Source: Icerya purchasi (Eukaryota; Arthropoda; Insecta; Hemiptera; Monophlebidae). From it: 64,000 bases of DNA. The DNA lies in the NCBI GenBank assembly GCA_039619475.1, contig CM077116.1, positions 9,394,932 to 9,458,931 of the forward strand, given 5' to 3'. The position numbers and the translations under genes were made by a program. Below, piece by piece: positions 39,703 through 52,814 of the stretch; positions within the stretch are counted from its first letter, which is position 1, and the number at the start of each line of letters is the position of its first letter. Below the pieces are notes generated by a model. That model saw nothing but the letters and a program-made list of their open reading frames with translations, did not search any database and was not told the origin of the DNA.

Positions 39703-39706
39703 ATAC
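39554..39706. repeat. (TA)n microsatellite with TGTATG interruptions
   Basis: About 150 bp of TA units broken by GTATG/GTATGTG units in at least four places. Open frames through it on both strands consist of repeated YI/IY and are not genes. Confidence 0.97.
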
Positions 39707-40379
39707 TACGAGTATTGGCCGGAACTGTATTTTGTTACGACATGTTTCATCGAAGATCACGATTCGCCTCTGGCAATTTTACACCAAAGGTCACTGAGAT
39801 GGCATTGAGCAATGAAAATCATAAACATGTGTGTATTAATTATTATAATAATCGTCTGGTATTGTAACGAAAAAGGTGTAATATAAAACGCATTAGAAGA
39901 AACTAGGGCACTGATCTTGAACAAAACGAAAGTTGTTAAAAGATGTCTTTGATTAACGTACATTACGGAGAATCGAAGCGATGATTTATTAGTAATTAAG
40001 GAAGCAGACACCGTCACATTTATCACCTACATAGTCGGAAAAACAAAAAATAATTCACTAGAACCGATCTAGCCTTTAATAATAATTTCATCGTAAAATT
40101 TTTAATATTACGTTCAGACCAACCAATGAGAAAATTAAACACCTAAGGAATTACTCAAAAACCGAAAATCTTTCCTTCAGCTTTAAAACACCTGCTTATT
40201 ATAACGCTGCGAAACATGGCGGCTACCAAAAATAAGCGATATAGTATAAGACACATGCACATTTACGTATATAAATACGTATAGAGATGCACGTCGTTGC
40301 CGCTTAATTAACTTTTAATTTAGCAACGGAACGGTAAAGCTAACTCTATAAATCAAACTAAACGTTTAGTCTTATTGAG
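39707..40379. other. No gene seen
   Basis: AT-rich; no motif-bearing reading frame. Confidence 0.5.
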
Positions 40380-40720
40380 GATAGAGATACGCCAGTGCGC
40401 TAATTCCATACCGCTACTGACTTATTGACGACAGAACATACAACTCTATTTCGATACCCGACGCACATATCAAATAAAAATACACAATAGTTTATTTAAC
40501 ATAAATCAACTGATCAAAAAAACTGAAGATGACAGTTAACAAAACTATAGTCCTCAAATTACCCTGAATAGCAGAATTTTCATATTAAAAACACTCTTTG
40601 ATATCATATGTATTTTCATCACGTATTTATTCTGTACAACTAGAATGTACAAATAGGTAGTCACGACGCTCGGAATCGAGCGATACGACTGAAAAGTATT
40701 ATGTGCACACGCGTATATAT
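40380..40720 (+). mobile_element. Diverged SINE copy (same family as 11.16 kb)
   Basis: The clearest match is TGTACAACTAGAATGTACAA followed by ATAGGTAGTCAC at about 40636-40670, matching the 3' body of the SINE at 11158-11490. The distance back to a head-like AGTGCGCTAATTCCATACCG at 40392-40411 and a GACGACAGAAC block fits the head-to-body spacing of the full copy. The 5' part is diverged and less certain than the 3' part. Confidence 0.45.
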
Positions 40721-43700
40721 ATATATATGTACATACATATTTTAGGTAAAATTCATTCCTTCGGACTTACCAAAAGACATATTCTTTGGACCGCCCATAC
40801 TAGTTCGCCTACAGTGTTTGTACATGATTCTTTTCCATTAATTACGTCATTCTTACCCATTTTAACCAGTAATTAATTTTTTTTGAAAAAATGTCTAAAC
40901 TGAAATCTATGACTACGCCATTACAACGGTGATCGGGCATGTCGGATAATAACGTTACAAAAGAACATTACTAGATAGCATTACGAAAGAGCATCTACAG
41001 TGATTTCATATCTCTGTTCTTTTCACATTACCCCCCGCATATATCTATCTATATATAATGTATACAGCATATATACAGTTTGCCTTTTTCCTATTCTCTG
41101 CATTTTAGTTACTACAAATTTTCTGATGAAATTCGGTCCTCAGAAAATTATTGACTGTTCTATTTAGTTCACTTTAGCAGCCAAATTGTCTGATGACGTT
41201 AGCTAAATTATATTGCCCTTGTTTTATGTTTACGTTACGGATTATGCGAACCGTTTTATTAACTCTATGGCTGGATAGTGATTTTTTACATAAGTTCCTT
41301 ACGCATTAATAACAGCAGAGCCCGATGGATGTAATTATTCGGTCGTAACCGTTTACATTTAACAGCCTATATTCCATGCGGGATTTGTTCGGTCGCTGCT
41401 TCGGGTTGCCGGAGCCCTTTAAAAACCAGGCGGCTAAATGGAAGAAAAAGAAACCACTAAAATCGGTTTACGCCACATCCGTATAAAGTACACAGCTGAT
41501 GTATAGACTCGATTTTTCCGGTGGACTAATTAGTTACTGACGAAGTGAAAATTTGTCGAATCGTCATCGCGTACAGTATTACGAGCCTGATTGCAGCTCA
41601 GCATGACAAATAATATCTTAAAAATTAAATTTAATCGAGATTGCCGTTAATTGGGTCCTCTCTGTTTCTTCAAAATCCGAATGTTGTGGCTCTTTCGAAA
41701 ATTGGAATCTTTCTAGCGGGACTCTTAGGACGATTGTAGCGTATCGGAATAATCAGCGATTCGCTATTTTGCTGAGGTGCGACGGGAAAGCATTCAACTG
41801 GGTCGAAGCAGCGGAGAGCAGTTCGTGTTTGTCAGTGTGTAAAGTTCGAAATTGATTCTGATGGGAAAGGCGCTTGCCCAGTGGCCGTCGCTAGCGAACG
41901 CAGTCCGGTTCGTTTGAGCTTTTCAGGATGTTTTTACCGCTGCGAGACTGTCTTTATCAATTATATTTCCAGCGATGCGCTACAGCGTCCTCCGCTGCGC
42001 AACTTTAACGGTAAATGGAAAAATAAATTAAAGGAATTTCTCCGACTAAAACGGACGCCATCGTCTCTTTAATCAAATTTCACCATCGTCTTCGCAATAA
42101 CGCCGAAATTTATTTCCCATTTCGATAACACTTCCTGTTTCCAGCGGCAGCCTGCGTGCTCAGTTGTAAGAGCACTCTCCGGTACAGCTTATATCGAATC
42201 TGCGGGGCAACACGCTCAAAAATTTCAAATTGATCGGAAACTCTGCCGGAATAAATACCGATAGTGTTTGACTTTTCAGCGGCTATTAAAGAGATTTTTC
42301 GAAAAATTGACATTTGGACGACACATTGTTCGATAGTAACGTCGAAAATCCTACACTTGGTCCGTTTAATGGTAGTGCACCTCGTATCGTCATTTTTCAT
42401 TTTGCCTTTACGTCGATAGAACCAACTGATTAACCTTGTTCAAGCTGCGCATCGACTTTTCGACATAAATTACGATGAATTACAATGAAATTAAAGTAAA
42501 AACAGAAACAAGTTAGTAGTGTGACCGGTAAAACTTCCAGATTATCGTTAAAGTAACACTTCCTCGGACTACTCACAGCACCGATACGCATATGTTTAAG
42601 CTTTCTTTCGTAATCGGACCACATGCACAATCACAAACTATGGTGTTTTATTTAAATGTTTCGACACCGGTTCTGCTGAACAACTTCTTTCCTAAAACTT
42701 TTGCTATTCCTACTCCTCTTCCCGGTGCTTTTATTATATTCTTTCATCTACTTCTGCTATTCCTATCCTCGATATTCTCTGACAAATTTGTTTACTTCTT
42801 CTACCCATTTCTTGGGCTAATGTTTCCTTTGGCGAACCCATTAAAAAAAAAAAAAAGAACTGAAATCACCAACTCCGGAAGGAGTCCAATTGCCGAAGCA
42901 GCCGATTAAATGCTCTTGTCCGTTAATGGGACAAAAAATAGACTTTCTTTATTTCACCCCTAAGTATTTGAGGAATGGAGCTTGTTAACTACGTTTTCTT
43001 TGCTTCCCTCGTGAAGTAAAACTGTTCAGATTAAAACCATCTAAAACGAAATGTTTAAATTTCAGAAATTTTGAAAAAAAACTAGTTCTAAGCATTGAAG
43101 CGTCAATAATAATAATTATTACCGATCATTATTAATTATTAGATATTAATCATTAATTATATTATTGGCAAGCATTGTTAGGGGAAAAAGGTATTAAAAT
43201 CATATAAACATCGAAGTTTTTCAAAAATTAACTCAAAACATTGAATTTATTTCGACTGTGCGCTTCGAAAAGAAACTGAAAAAGTGATACCGAGCTGTTT
43301 TTTTGATACCTTTGTTAATAATTTTAGCTCTGAATGTAATCGTTTCCATTTCGCTGCACTATTTAATCTGCTGCTGTATACAATTTACGAACGGAATTTA
43401 AACCTCGACCAAGGAAATTAAAAAAGAAATTAACATTCAACAAAAGTACACTACCATTCGCCGGGCAGAATAAAAATCCGGTGATTGTTGGACGCTGCTA
43501 GAGCATAGAGCAAGAATTGAAGCGAACATTGCACGGGATGGCAAAGCGAAGGAGAAAAATATCACCGTCTGTCGATGTATGCCGATACGGAGACTGGTGT
43601 CCGTTAAGCTATCGCCGATGATGAGTTGTCGTCAACATGGGAAAATCCTCTGCCGATTATATTCGCCGCCGTTGAATACATCATGCTGCGAGATATTAAA

Positions 43701-44755
43701 GCTGCCTGTCACCGGTCCATCTGCATATTCTTAATTATCTGCAAACGTCGTCAATCATTAGCACTGCGTATAATGGTTATAACATAATATCGGGGTCAGA
43801 CCCCCCGACTCGACATATATTTATTTTTCAATTTTACATACGTGAAATTACTAAACCGCTTCAAACATGTTCACTACCGAGTTCGCTCTCGAAGTTTAAT
43901 GTTGCCGCATTTAGCACGGTGCCCGGCATGTTGTTGCGAGCATAATTTCCAGGTACGCTTGCAAAAATGGTCTGAGCGATGAACGGATTATTCGTATTTA
44001 TCGACTTTGGAATGGTCCGATTTTGCAGGTTTCACAGAGCCACCAGGAGGCTGATGGCAATAAAAATACCGCGTACAAGGTAGACTAACGGAACTGTGAG
44101 ATTACATAACATATAGCAAATATCGGGTCCGCGTAATAAAATTTGTCGAATTCTCGCCGAGGAAACGAAAAAGTTCATGTATAGCGTGAGTCAACGACAG
44201 ACTAGCTCCTAAACGTGTCAAAGATTATTCGTAGATTACCAAAACAAAAAGTTGACGTCCACAGTCTCAATGAATCGCGAGCGAACATGTTCATTTATTA
44301 TAAGTCAAAGTCATAACTCTACGGTAGTTGAATTATACCTTCGTGAAGAAAGAGGGGCATTGTTTTAATAAACCGTTTTATTCCTTTTGAAGTAGAAAAA
44401 AAAACTTAATATTTCGACGAACACTTTCATTACTAAAAGAGGTTCATGATTCGGTCCTGGTATAGACTAACGTAAATAGAACATGTAATTTAACAATAGA
44501 TAGGAGGTGCACGCACATGGCCGATTGCAATATTCGCTGGTAATATTATAAAGGCGAAAGTTTAAAAAACAATCGATTACGTAAATTTCGATCGTTTTTA
44601 ATTAACATTTAGCTCCCTTGCCTTTTAAATTACGCTAAATTTTACGCTGATTTTTAAAGTTTTTCCGTGTAATTGAATTTTCGTTTTGATGAAATATTTC
44701 TGTTCGGAGGGAATATTATTCTGCAAAGGATTAACAAAATTCTGGGTACTCACTT
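40721..44755. other. No gene seen
   Basis: A 4-kb stretch without a supported feature. Short frames (for example 42592-42909, 105 residues) are hydrophobic and low-complexity. A locally palindromic AT segment lies at about 43105-43160. Confidence 0.5.
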
Positions 44756-44779
44756 TTTTTTTTTTTTTTTTTTTTTTTG
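44756..44779. repeat. T homopolymer
   Basis: A run of about 22 T. Confidence 0.9.
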
Positions 44780-47338
44780 GATATAATTTGATGAGGTAAA
44801 ATTAGTTTCAGAGTCATCGCAACTAAATTCTGTGTAAAATAGATCAGGTCTGTTTTGTGAATCGTCATTTAACAAAAATTCGCTTAATATTGGTAATTTT
44901 ACTATTCGTAACGTTTTTCTTTAAAATAAAATTATCTCGTTGAGAAGATATTCTAAAATATTTTAAAAATTATTGTCGTTTATTATATTCGATTATTTTT
45001 CGCATTAGCGAAGAGATTTTAAAAATGCTCATAATTATTCTGAAGTAAACATTTTAATTAAAGATTATACTTTATTTTGAAATTGTTTAGGATTTAATTA
45101 GGGCGTGTATCCCCGAAGGACGTGTATAAAAATTCTTTTATTATTCTTTTTTTGTCTTCTTCTTTTAAATCTGCTGATATATCTTTTCCGCATTCGTCGT
45201 TTTCCGTAAAACTAGGGGAGCTTAGATACTGAGCTAACTGTGGACCATTCCTAACTGCCTTTCAATATGTGTAGATAAAACTCGATAATCTCGTCATGCT
45301 CACCCGGATGTTCTCCTATAGGACTCTTGTGAAAAAACAGTTTCAATTTTGATCACGCCGTTTTTAGAAAAATTGAAAAGTGCGCTTTTTACCCGTTAAC
45401 ACTTCGCAGCTACATACATTTCGTATCGGTTTTTCGTAATTCCTCTCCTGGGGCAAAAATGACCTTGTCCTTGATATTACGATATGCATTACGCAGCACT
45501 CTTCTAGCTATGTGCATTGCTCATGATGAGAATCTCTGCACGCTTCTCTAGTCCAGGCCAGCTGCCACCGATTTCTACTTCATATCGTTTGTTCGCGAAG
45601 TTGCGGATTTCATACGGTTCCGTTCGTTTACGTAGAATAATCTCTTTTCGGCTCTCTCTAGCTGCTGACGCGTTCGTTACTTGCAGGTTGCGCGCGTTAA
45701 TTTTGTCTTAATAGACGCTGCGAGCATCGTTCAAACGTCTACGACTCGGTGTAACGTCGGTAAGTTTGTAGCATAATTGCGCGCACGAGAGAGGGGGGAT
45801 ATCAGTTCGTTTTTCGTAGGCGGAATTGATTCGTTCGTCCGTGTCAGCTCATTAGTTCGCGCGGCAGTCAAGTTCACTTCTCGACTTTGCCATCACCTTC
45901 GACACGACCGTTCTAATTGTTACATTATTCTCGGAGAATGTCTGATTCAGACTCGAATCTAGTTCGAACGACGGTCGCGCCGTTTTTACAACTAGAAAGG
46001 AAAACTTCGCAATGACGTCATTAATCTTATTAACATACATAATAGGGGACGAACTACTTTTTCTTTTTTCTCAAACGATTGCTTGACAGCAGCGTCGGGC
46101 TCTGGCAATATGTGCAGCGTGCTTTTCAAAGCAGCGACTCTTTAAATAATAATCGGAGCCTCGCTAATGACGTCGTTATGTAATGCAGAGACCAAATATG
46201 GATTGGCAACCACACATATTATCACCATTATCGCGCCTTCATTTTCCCGTTATTATTACGTTTGCGTCGCTCACTCAGAGTGCCATTTTAATGGTCGCTC
46301 CGTTGAATAATTGCTTCGGCTTCGACACGGCAGTTTTTTAACCGCCCGACGAATTGTTATTTCTTCTTCGTTTCCCTCAATGACCTAATGACCACCTTAT
46401 TCGGACTATACGAACCTTGCAAAACTTTTCTTCGACGCTTTCCGATATAGTTCCTGCTCGCTCGAATCTAGACAAATGAAACACACCTGCCCAATCCGTC
46501 CCATTCCATTAATAACGTCGCTTTGCAGAAGAAGGTCTCACGTACTTTCGTTATTAGTGATTCGATAATAGTGAACCGATCGAATAATAATGCACACCAA
46601 TTCTGGTTCGATCAGATTTCAGGAAATAACGATCAACTGAAAAATATGCTCCCCGCTCAGTACCTGACAAATTCACGGATGTTCCGCTTAATCGGTTTCT
46701 CGCCCGAGTCGGACTTTTTCGATCGTCTGTAGTCGGCTGTATTTCACTGCTACACACGCTTCTTTTCACTGATCAAATTCTTTATTCGACATTTCCCCGT
46801 TACCGCTACTGGCCACATACACACTAAGTCTCTCTTGCTATTGACAATTTTTAGCGCTAGAAGTACTTCCTCGAATATGATGCATATATTATTTCTTACG
46901 TCGCCTGCAATTCTGAAACGGAATATGTGTTGTGTTCGCGCCAAGCTATAATACCAACACTCCCAGGGGATCGGAGGGTAATGAGTTAAACGGAAGCGGT
47001 AAGGTTTTAGTGTCACGCTGGACATGACAGCGTCACCCTTACTTTAACGTGTCGTTCGCCGATAACTGGCCTAATTAAGATATTAGGCGTTCAATTTAAT
47101 CAGTGGAATTGTTAGCTTTCCCTTCCTGTTGCTACTTCGTACCGAAAATATTAACAGTTGACTGGAATCCACTAGATCTACTGCTGGCAAGATCCGAAGA
47201 ATCGCGTTCTATAGGCATATCGGGTCTATTTTAATTTTTCTTGTTTGTTTTTTTAAATTTCTACCTATCTATACTATTAACGCGTGCTTTTTTTACTCTT
47301 TTGAAGGAACGATGCTTCAAAGTTTTCTATTTCCTTCA
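44780..47338. other. No gene seen
   Basis: Mixed DNA; frames of 60-90 residues occur on both strands without domains. Confidence 0.5.
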
Positions 47339-47351
47339 TTTCCCTCAGTAT

Positions 47352-47773
47352 ACCACGTCCGACAAAAATGTTTGGAAATGAAGGCAAAGGTGAGAAGTCT
47401 TTATTGGCTGCTAGGAAGAAACTCGCCGTTATCGATTGAAAACAAACGACTTTTGTATACAGCCATTGTTAAACCTATATGGATTTATGGAATACAGTTG
47501 TGGGGCTGTGCTAGTAGTTCCAACATAAATTGTATACAAAGACGTCAGAACATTGCACTTCGCACGATCACTGCTGCATACAGATTCGAACGCAACGACG
47601 ACATACATCGAGATATGGAAATTCCAATGGTCGTCGATGAAATTACCAGGTTCGCCTGTAAACACGAAAAACGGCTGGAGAAGCATACTAATGTCGAAGT
47701 CATACAACTCCTCGACAACTCTAAGGATATGAGGCGACTTAAACGCCGAAAACCATATGACTTAGTGAAATGA
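47352..47773 (+). pseudogene. LINE ORF2 C-terminal fragment
   Basis: This is the coding part of the truncated LINE. The first 13 codons of the longer ATG-initiated frame from 47312 lie in flanking host DNA and the left target duplication, so that ATG is incidental. The catalytic YADD region is absent because it lies upstream of the truncation, so the fragment cannot encode an active reverse transcriptase. Confidence 0.9.
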
Positions 47774-47900
47774 TGTATAAAGTCGGAGTCACTTCATTGG
47801 AAGTGTAACTCTTTCCACGTGTAGTCAACTTTGTCACCGTTATTGTTAAGGACTAAATTGTCGTCACAATAAAAAATTTAAGAAAAAAAAAAAAAAAAAA
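47352..47900 (+). mobile_element. 5'-truncated Jockey-like LINE insertion with TSD
   Basis: A 549-bp insertion bracketed by a perfect 13-bp direct repeat TTTCCCTCAGTAT (47339-47351 and 47901-47913). It starts inside the reverse-transcriptase ORF and ends in AATAAAAAATTTAAG plus about 18 A (47883-47900). The open frame runs to the TGA at 47771. The sequence HVRQKCLEMKAKVRSLYWLL, then LLYTAIVKPIWIYGIQLWGC and NCIQRRQNIALRTITAAYR, is the thumb/C-terminal segment of Jockey-superfamily ORF2. A 3' UTR of about 110 bp follows. Truncation at the 5' end, poly-A and a target duplication together show target-primed reverse transcription. The intact frame and perfect duplication suggest a fairly recent insertion. 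Confidence 0.92.
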
Positions 47901-47913
47901 TTTCCCTCAGTAT

Positions 47914-49514
47914 CTGTTGGCATCGCTAAAATTTCCGTTATTTTCCATTACCTTCTCTCGTTGCGATTATGATTTTTACTATAAATTCTTTTTTTTTCAT
48001 ATACTTTCTGTGGTTTATGGATTTTTCCTCGTCGACAGAATGGAAAAAATGTAATAATAATAATAATAATAAAATTGACTCGTACGGTATACAACGTAAA
48101 TTAACAGTTGGAAAGTGGATATGAAAGTTGGAAAGGACAGTATAAAAAACGAAAAGAGCTAAATCAAGGTCGCGCAGAAGAAAGCATTGGAAAGACGACC
48201 AGGAAATGTCTTTATAAACGAGTCTTGGTTAAGCAGAGGTAGAGCTAAAGCCCGTAATTTGAACGAAAAACTATAAAAAGAAACAGTACTGTTTCTCAAA
48301 AAAAAAAAAAAAAATTTATTAGCGGCAGGGAAAAATTAATATTCTACACTAAAGGTGTAGTGACTATTTAAACAGCGTCGAGGAAAGAAAAAGGACCGGC
48401 GCAAGTTCACTTATAATGAAGGAATGTTAAGGTTGCAAAAAAGTTCAAGCCAATATTTCCCGGTAAAGAACAATACGTAAACCGAAGTGAGTCTGGACTG
48501 CATAAAGTTACAGTATTAAGGAGAGCTTGGATCTTCACAACCCCGATACCGTGCCTGCAGTGACAAAAAAAAAAACAAAAAAACAAAAACGGAAAGGATT
48601 GAAACGAGTGATAAATGATAAAGAGAATAAAAACCAGTCCAGGTAGGTCATGAATTTCGAGCCATTCTAGTTTTATCTATTATTGGCTTACATTCGAAAT
48701 TCACGTGTATGAGTCGTCCAGTGCATTCTAATAACATCGCGAGAGAAGTCGGGCGTAGGTATAATTGCGTTCGGAAAGTAATTTCGAGTTTTTTTCAAAA
48801 CTACGCGATCAGCAGATTTTTGAGGATAATTTAATGCGCGACAATTAAAATGCGGTAAAAAAAATAAATAAAAAAAAAAGCTAAAAAAACAGGGTGCGAA
48901 AAGATGATGCAGCAGATGATAATTGATGGTGCTTTTAATGAGGTTGTTACGTGCAGCGGTCTTGTTTATTTTTCTCTTTTATTTATTTTTTTTTTTTTTT
49001 CGTTAGCCTGCTTAATTACTTTGAAAAAGGCGGCAGTGTTACGAAGCGGAGCAAACTATCGATGTGCGAAGGTGTGTTTTCCGATGTTATCTTTTATAAT
49101 CGATTTTATCGTGACAGTTGGCAAAAAGGTGTCCGAGTTTTTCCAGCTAAAATACGGCCGTCCCTGATTTTTGTTCTATTCCGGCTTTTTAAATTATTCA
49201 TCATATTAAACAGTTCGCGTTTTCAATAATAATGCCAGTTGAATGGAATGTCCATTCGGCGGGAGCTGACTAAAAAATTTCTTTCGTTATTTTTTCTCCA
49301 GGCTAAAAAAAAGAATCATCTATTTGTTCATCTATTTTTTTCCAGTTATTTACGTTTGGAATTATACGAAAAAAAAAAAAAAAAAAATAGGGGGAAATAG
49401 ATTTCCGGTTAGACTGGTTTTCTTTTTCATTCTTTTCGGTTATGATTATCGAGAAGGCGTTCGTAATAGTTCGTATTTCAATGATAGTAGTGTATAAATG
49501 TTTGAGCTGGGCCA
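47914..49514. other. No gene seen
   Basis: A-rich runs at about 48298-48314 and 49371-49387 and a short (AAT)n tract at 48050-48071. Frames are low-complexity. Confidence 0.5.
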
Positions 49515-49935
49515 GTTTCCCCCGATTTCCCCCGGGGGTAGGTACCCCGAGTGTCCAGGTTTCCCCCAATTTTCCAGGGCAGCTGCTGAAATTTCACCCC
49601 AAATTCTCATCCAGGTGCTCAAAACTCACCCCAATTTGTGTCCAGATGTCCAAAATTCACCCAAATTTATGTCCAGGTGCTAAAAATTAACCCCATTTTC
49701 TCTTTTAGAGCCCAAAGTTACCCCAATTTATGTCCATGCGATCAAATTTAACCCAAGTCCCCCCCCCTCCCCATTTTCCTGGACAGTTCCCCTAATTCGA
49801 TCCCTAATTCCCATCAAGGTAGACAAAATCCACCCCAATTAGTGTACAGGTGCTGAAAGTTCACCCCAATTTGTATCCATATGGTTAAAATTCACCCATG
49901 TTTCCCCAAAATTTCTTCAAATTTTCCCGATTCCC
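49515..49935. repeat. 31-bp C-rich minisatellite
   Basis: Units of about 31 bp related to GTCCAGGTGCTCAAAATTCA plus CCCCAATTT recur. Neighbouring CCAG starts at 49611, 49642 and 49673 are exactly 31 bp apart, and later units at about 49704 and 49734 are more degenerate. About 12 units are recognisable. The strand is markedly C-rich with CCCC in most units; the left edge carries CCCCCGGGGG. Open frames on the plus strand (PNLCPGAKN-like repeats) are by-products. Confidence 0.85.
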
Positions 49936-50520
49936 CGTTCATACTGTTATCTGTAAATGCGCTCGCACCGTTTCCACGCATATATTCAACATAGCATTAG
50001 CCGCCATGAAAGTGTACTCGCTTTCCTATACCCGCGCCTTCTATCATCATGTGTATGTATTATACATGACTCTGTGTGTAATATATGTAGCATACTTTTT
50101 AATTTTCATTTTTCGAGGTTGGGAGGGGTAAAATTTTGCCGGAGTGATAAAAACGTTTGAATCTCAACACTTAGAACCCAAAATTTAATGGAATTTTCCG
50201 AGTCGTGCTCCGTTCCAGCATTTTTTTTTTCAAAAAATTTTATTTTTAAAGAAAATATTCGATTGTTCAATCAGTCGAATGAGAGCGGGCGAGTGTGCTG
50301 CTACGGGATGTATTATGTAAGCGCGAGCGCGGCTGTAATGGTAATATTTAAATGTTCCAGCAACTAGTTGAAACTGTCACCAGGTGAGGTGAATTCCAGT
50401 CGTTTGTTCGAAATTAACCAGCCGATCATCTATGCTCACTCTCACACGCCACCGATAGAAACCTGTTCACGATCGCTACACGTTCACACACGCACACATA
50501 TACACCGCCACCTGATATAT
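49936..50520. other. No gene seen; transition zone
   Basis: No gene. From about 50.4 kb the sequence takes on the T/CA-rich, CpG-poorer character of the region to the right. Confidence 0.4.
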
Positions 50521-50718
50521 ATTTTTCGTCTTTTTCCGCTTCCGATCTTATACTTAATCCATTGATATTTTTTTATTTTTATTTTTACGTATTCTCTGTT
50601 CATTGCAAAAGCACACCGTCCATTCTTGCACACATATCAAGCATTGAGTTAACCTGTACAAAGGTACACTGTACTATTCCATGCACGCTCCGTCACCACC
50701 GAAATAAACACCGCGATA

Positions 50719-50754
<36 letters not shown>

Positions 50755-51525
50755 ACCACCACTTCGTACATATTTTATTTTCGAGTCAAAATATTATAGA
50801 ATTAGCCTAACTATATTTTTCTTTTACGCTTCTGTTTATTTCTTCTGTTTTGTTTCTCCGATTCTAAAAATTAATCTGTCAATGTATTAGCCACTCTTTC
50901 ATTCGCACATAATGTTCCCTCGCACTCATCTGCTACCAGTAGTTCTCTTGTCGTTCATAATAACTTTTTCAAGTCTAATATTATAGAATCAGCCTAATTA
51001 TATTTTTTTTCGCTTCCAATCATTTCCTCCGTCCGTTGATAATTTTCTTATTTTATTTTTTCTCAGGTTCTAAAAATAAATCCATTGATATCTTCACTAG
51101 TATGATTACGTAAACATCTTCTAACGGTATTCCTCATATTGTTCATAATAATTTTTCATGTCTATGTATTATGGAATTAGTCTAAAATATATTTTTTCCC
51201 CTCTAAAGTCTTTTTCCAATCGTAAGTATTCAAAAATTAATTCGAGTATATTTTTATTTAACGCTGTTTCATATTTTCCCTCTCCCCTATCCACCCTACA
51301 CAAACTTAAATTCTTTTCTATTATTTTTCATGAGTACACCCCCCCCCCTGAAACTACGGTGAATCCATACCATTCATTCCCACGCATCCATCTGCTAACA
51401 ATGATTTTCTCATCATTCATAATAATTTTTTTCGAATCTGTTAGTTTAAGATTATTTCATTTTTTTCAAACTCTAAATATTTTTTTTTTTTCTCAATATC
51501 TTCCATATTTTCCCCCAATATGTCC
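50520..51525. repeat. Degenerate ~187-bp repeat array, outside the palindrome
   Basis: A block with GTTCATAATAA, a short T-rich spacer and then GAATTAGCCTAACTATATTT-type sequence recurs. The GAATTAG-type cores begin at 50799, 50986 and 51174 (187 and 188 bp apart), and a weaker one starts at 51434. Related cores continue inside the arm to about 54.3 kb. A 137-residue frame at 51158-51571 covers part of the array and is low-complexity, so I do not call it. Confidence 0.6.
50719..50749. repeat. (CA)n microsatellite
   Basis: About 15 CA units. Confidence 0.95.
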
Positions 51526-51965
51526 GCATACGCTCATAATTCAAAGGTACTCTGCTTATTTCCTTGCATGAATGTTGCTGTGTCGTTGATTTCGATCTTG
51601 TGTCAAGGTCATCGAGTCTGCCCGGATCTTCTCCTTCATATCTTTTGTAGAAAAACCGGTTGACATGTACACACCTACACACAAACACCCATAACCTAAA
51701 GATCACCTGTAAATTTCGTTCATTTGCGTATGCAACCAGCTTTCACCAAAGGAATGTGGTTTTTCTGGTGCAACCCGCCCTCTTCAAAGACATGCATCGA
51801 GCTAGAATCTCGAAAGGATCTGTTCAGGCAGTCAGTATTAGTGTTACATTAAACGTGTAGAATTTGTTGAAGCTGTGTTCTTCACGCATTAATAAAAGTT
51901 TGCTCTAACATTAAAAGTAATAATTTTCTACATTCTTAGTAAAAAGTTAAAAATATTATTCAAAC

Positions 51966-52814
51966 ATGAATAACAATACCGATTCGATTGATATTAAAGT
52001 CGACGAATTTATTCAGAATTCATTTTCGAGTGATAGTGTCTCGCATACAACTTCATCACCTCAATCACAGCAATCAGATGATGGTTATACAGCAGAAGGA
52101 TCAACATCTTCTGTACATAATATCATTGGTCCTGTATTATTATCAGAACAAGCAGATATAGCGGAATATTTTGTAGATATCAGCATCCATATAGATTGTG
52201 ATTATGGTTTTCGAGTAACCGAACTAGCAATGATTGATATGTCTGGCGGAAAGTGTTTGCATACACTGTATAAGCCAAGCAGAGCATGGCATTCATCAAA
52301 AACGCCACATTTACAATGTTCTTCGATGAGTCATCACTTGAAAAATCCTTCATTATTTCCCTGTCGGGAAGAAACATGTATGGCACGCGATATATTCACG
52401 ATAATATCTCAAAAACCGAGAGCTCGCATATATATTTTAACGGTATATGCTAAACTTATACTAATGGAACTTAACGAAAAGTCTGAATTGTTGAGTGATT
52501 TAGACTATGGAATCGTTAATATGGATAAAGTCTTTCGACTACATAGTATTGAGAATCTACATGAAGAGTATTTTGATATAAGCAATTTGATAACCTGTAA
52601 ACATCATAATGAGAATGATAGTTTTCATTGTGCAGCGAAAAACGTTATGGTAATGAAGGCCTGGTACGATCATGTTTTCCATCCGCTGAAGCTTATGAAT
52701 AATCTCAATATAAATGATTTAAGTCAGTTGTTCATTACAGCCACCAAAGAAATGATAATTACATTATTTCCAAGTTGTGTTGGAGACATTTATGCATTTC
52801 TACAGATAGATTAA
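51966..52814 (+). CDS. Divergent RNase H-fold / DEDD-exonuclease-like protein
   Basis: A 282-codon frame starting ATGAATAAC. Residues 1-55 are Ser/Gln/Asp-rich and probably disordered. Residues 68-105 (YFVDISIHID, then TELAMIDMSGGKC, then LYKPSRAW) look like the first strands and DxE region of DnaQ/DEDD exonucleases, but the second acidic residue is Ser73. Residues 155-190 hold IYILTVYAK and DLDYG, and residues 211-233 hold C-x-HH...HCAAKNVMVMKAW, matching the C-x2-H...CA-x-NV-x3-K-x-W layout I remember in repeat-borne arthropod proteins. Loss of the acidic residue may mean no catalysis. The true C-terminus may continue in the +2 frame to 52894. Single-exon layout inside a repeat suggests an element-borne gene. 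Family assignment is from pattern memory, not a search. Confidence 0.6.
   Translation: MNNNTDSIDIKVDEFIQNSFSSDSVSHTTSSPQSQQSDDGYTAEGSTSSVHNIIGPVLLSEQADIAEYFVDISIHIDCDYGFRVTELAMIDMSGGKCLHTLYKPSRAWHSSKTPHLQCSSMSHHLKNPSLFPCREETCMARDIFTIISQKPRARIYILTVYAKLILMELNEKSELLSDLDYGIVNMDKVFRLHSIENLHEEYFDISNLITCKHHNENDSFHCAAKNVMVMKAWYDHVFHPLKLMNNLNINDLSQLFITATKEMIITLFPSCVGDIYAFLQID

Noticed and set aside
39512..39867. Open frames of 82-104 residues made of YI/IY repeats on both strands
   Set aside because: Translation of a (TA)n/(TATG)n microsatellite; present in several frames at once.
51158..51571. 137-residue frame, F/S/I/P-rich
   Set aside because: Follows the degenerate 187-bp repeats and crosses the palindrome boundary; no domain.
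51660..51860. 66-residue frame shared with the longer right-arm frame 63646-63945
   Set aside because: Identity follows from the arm duplication, and the N-terminal parts differ because of an indel. No protein-like pattern; upstream position suggests leader/promoter DNA of the DEDD-like gene.
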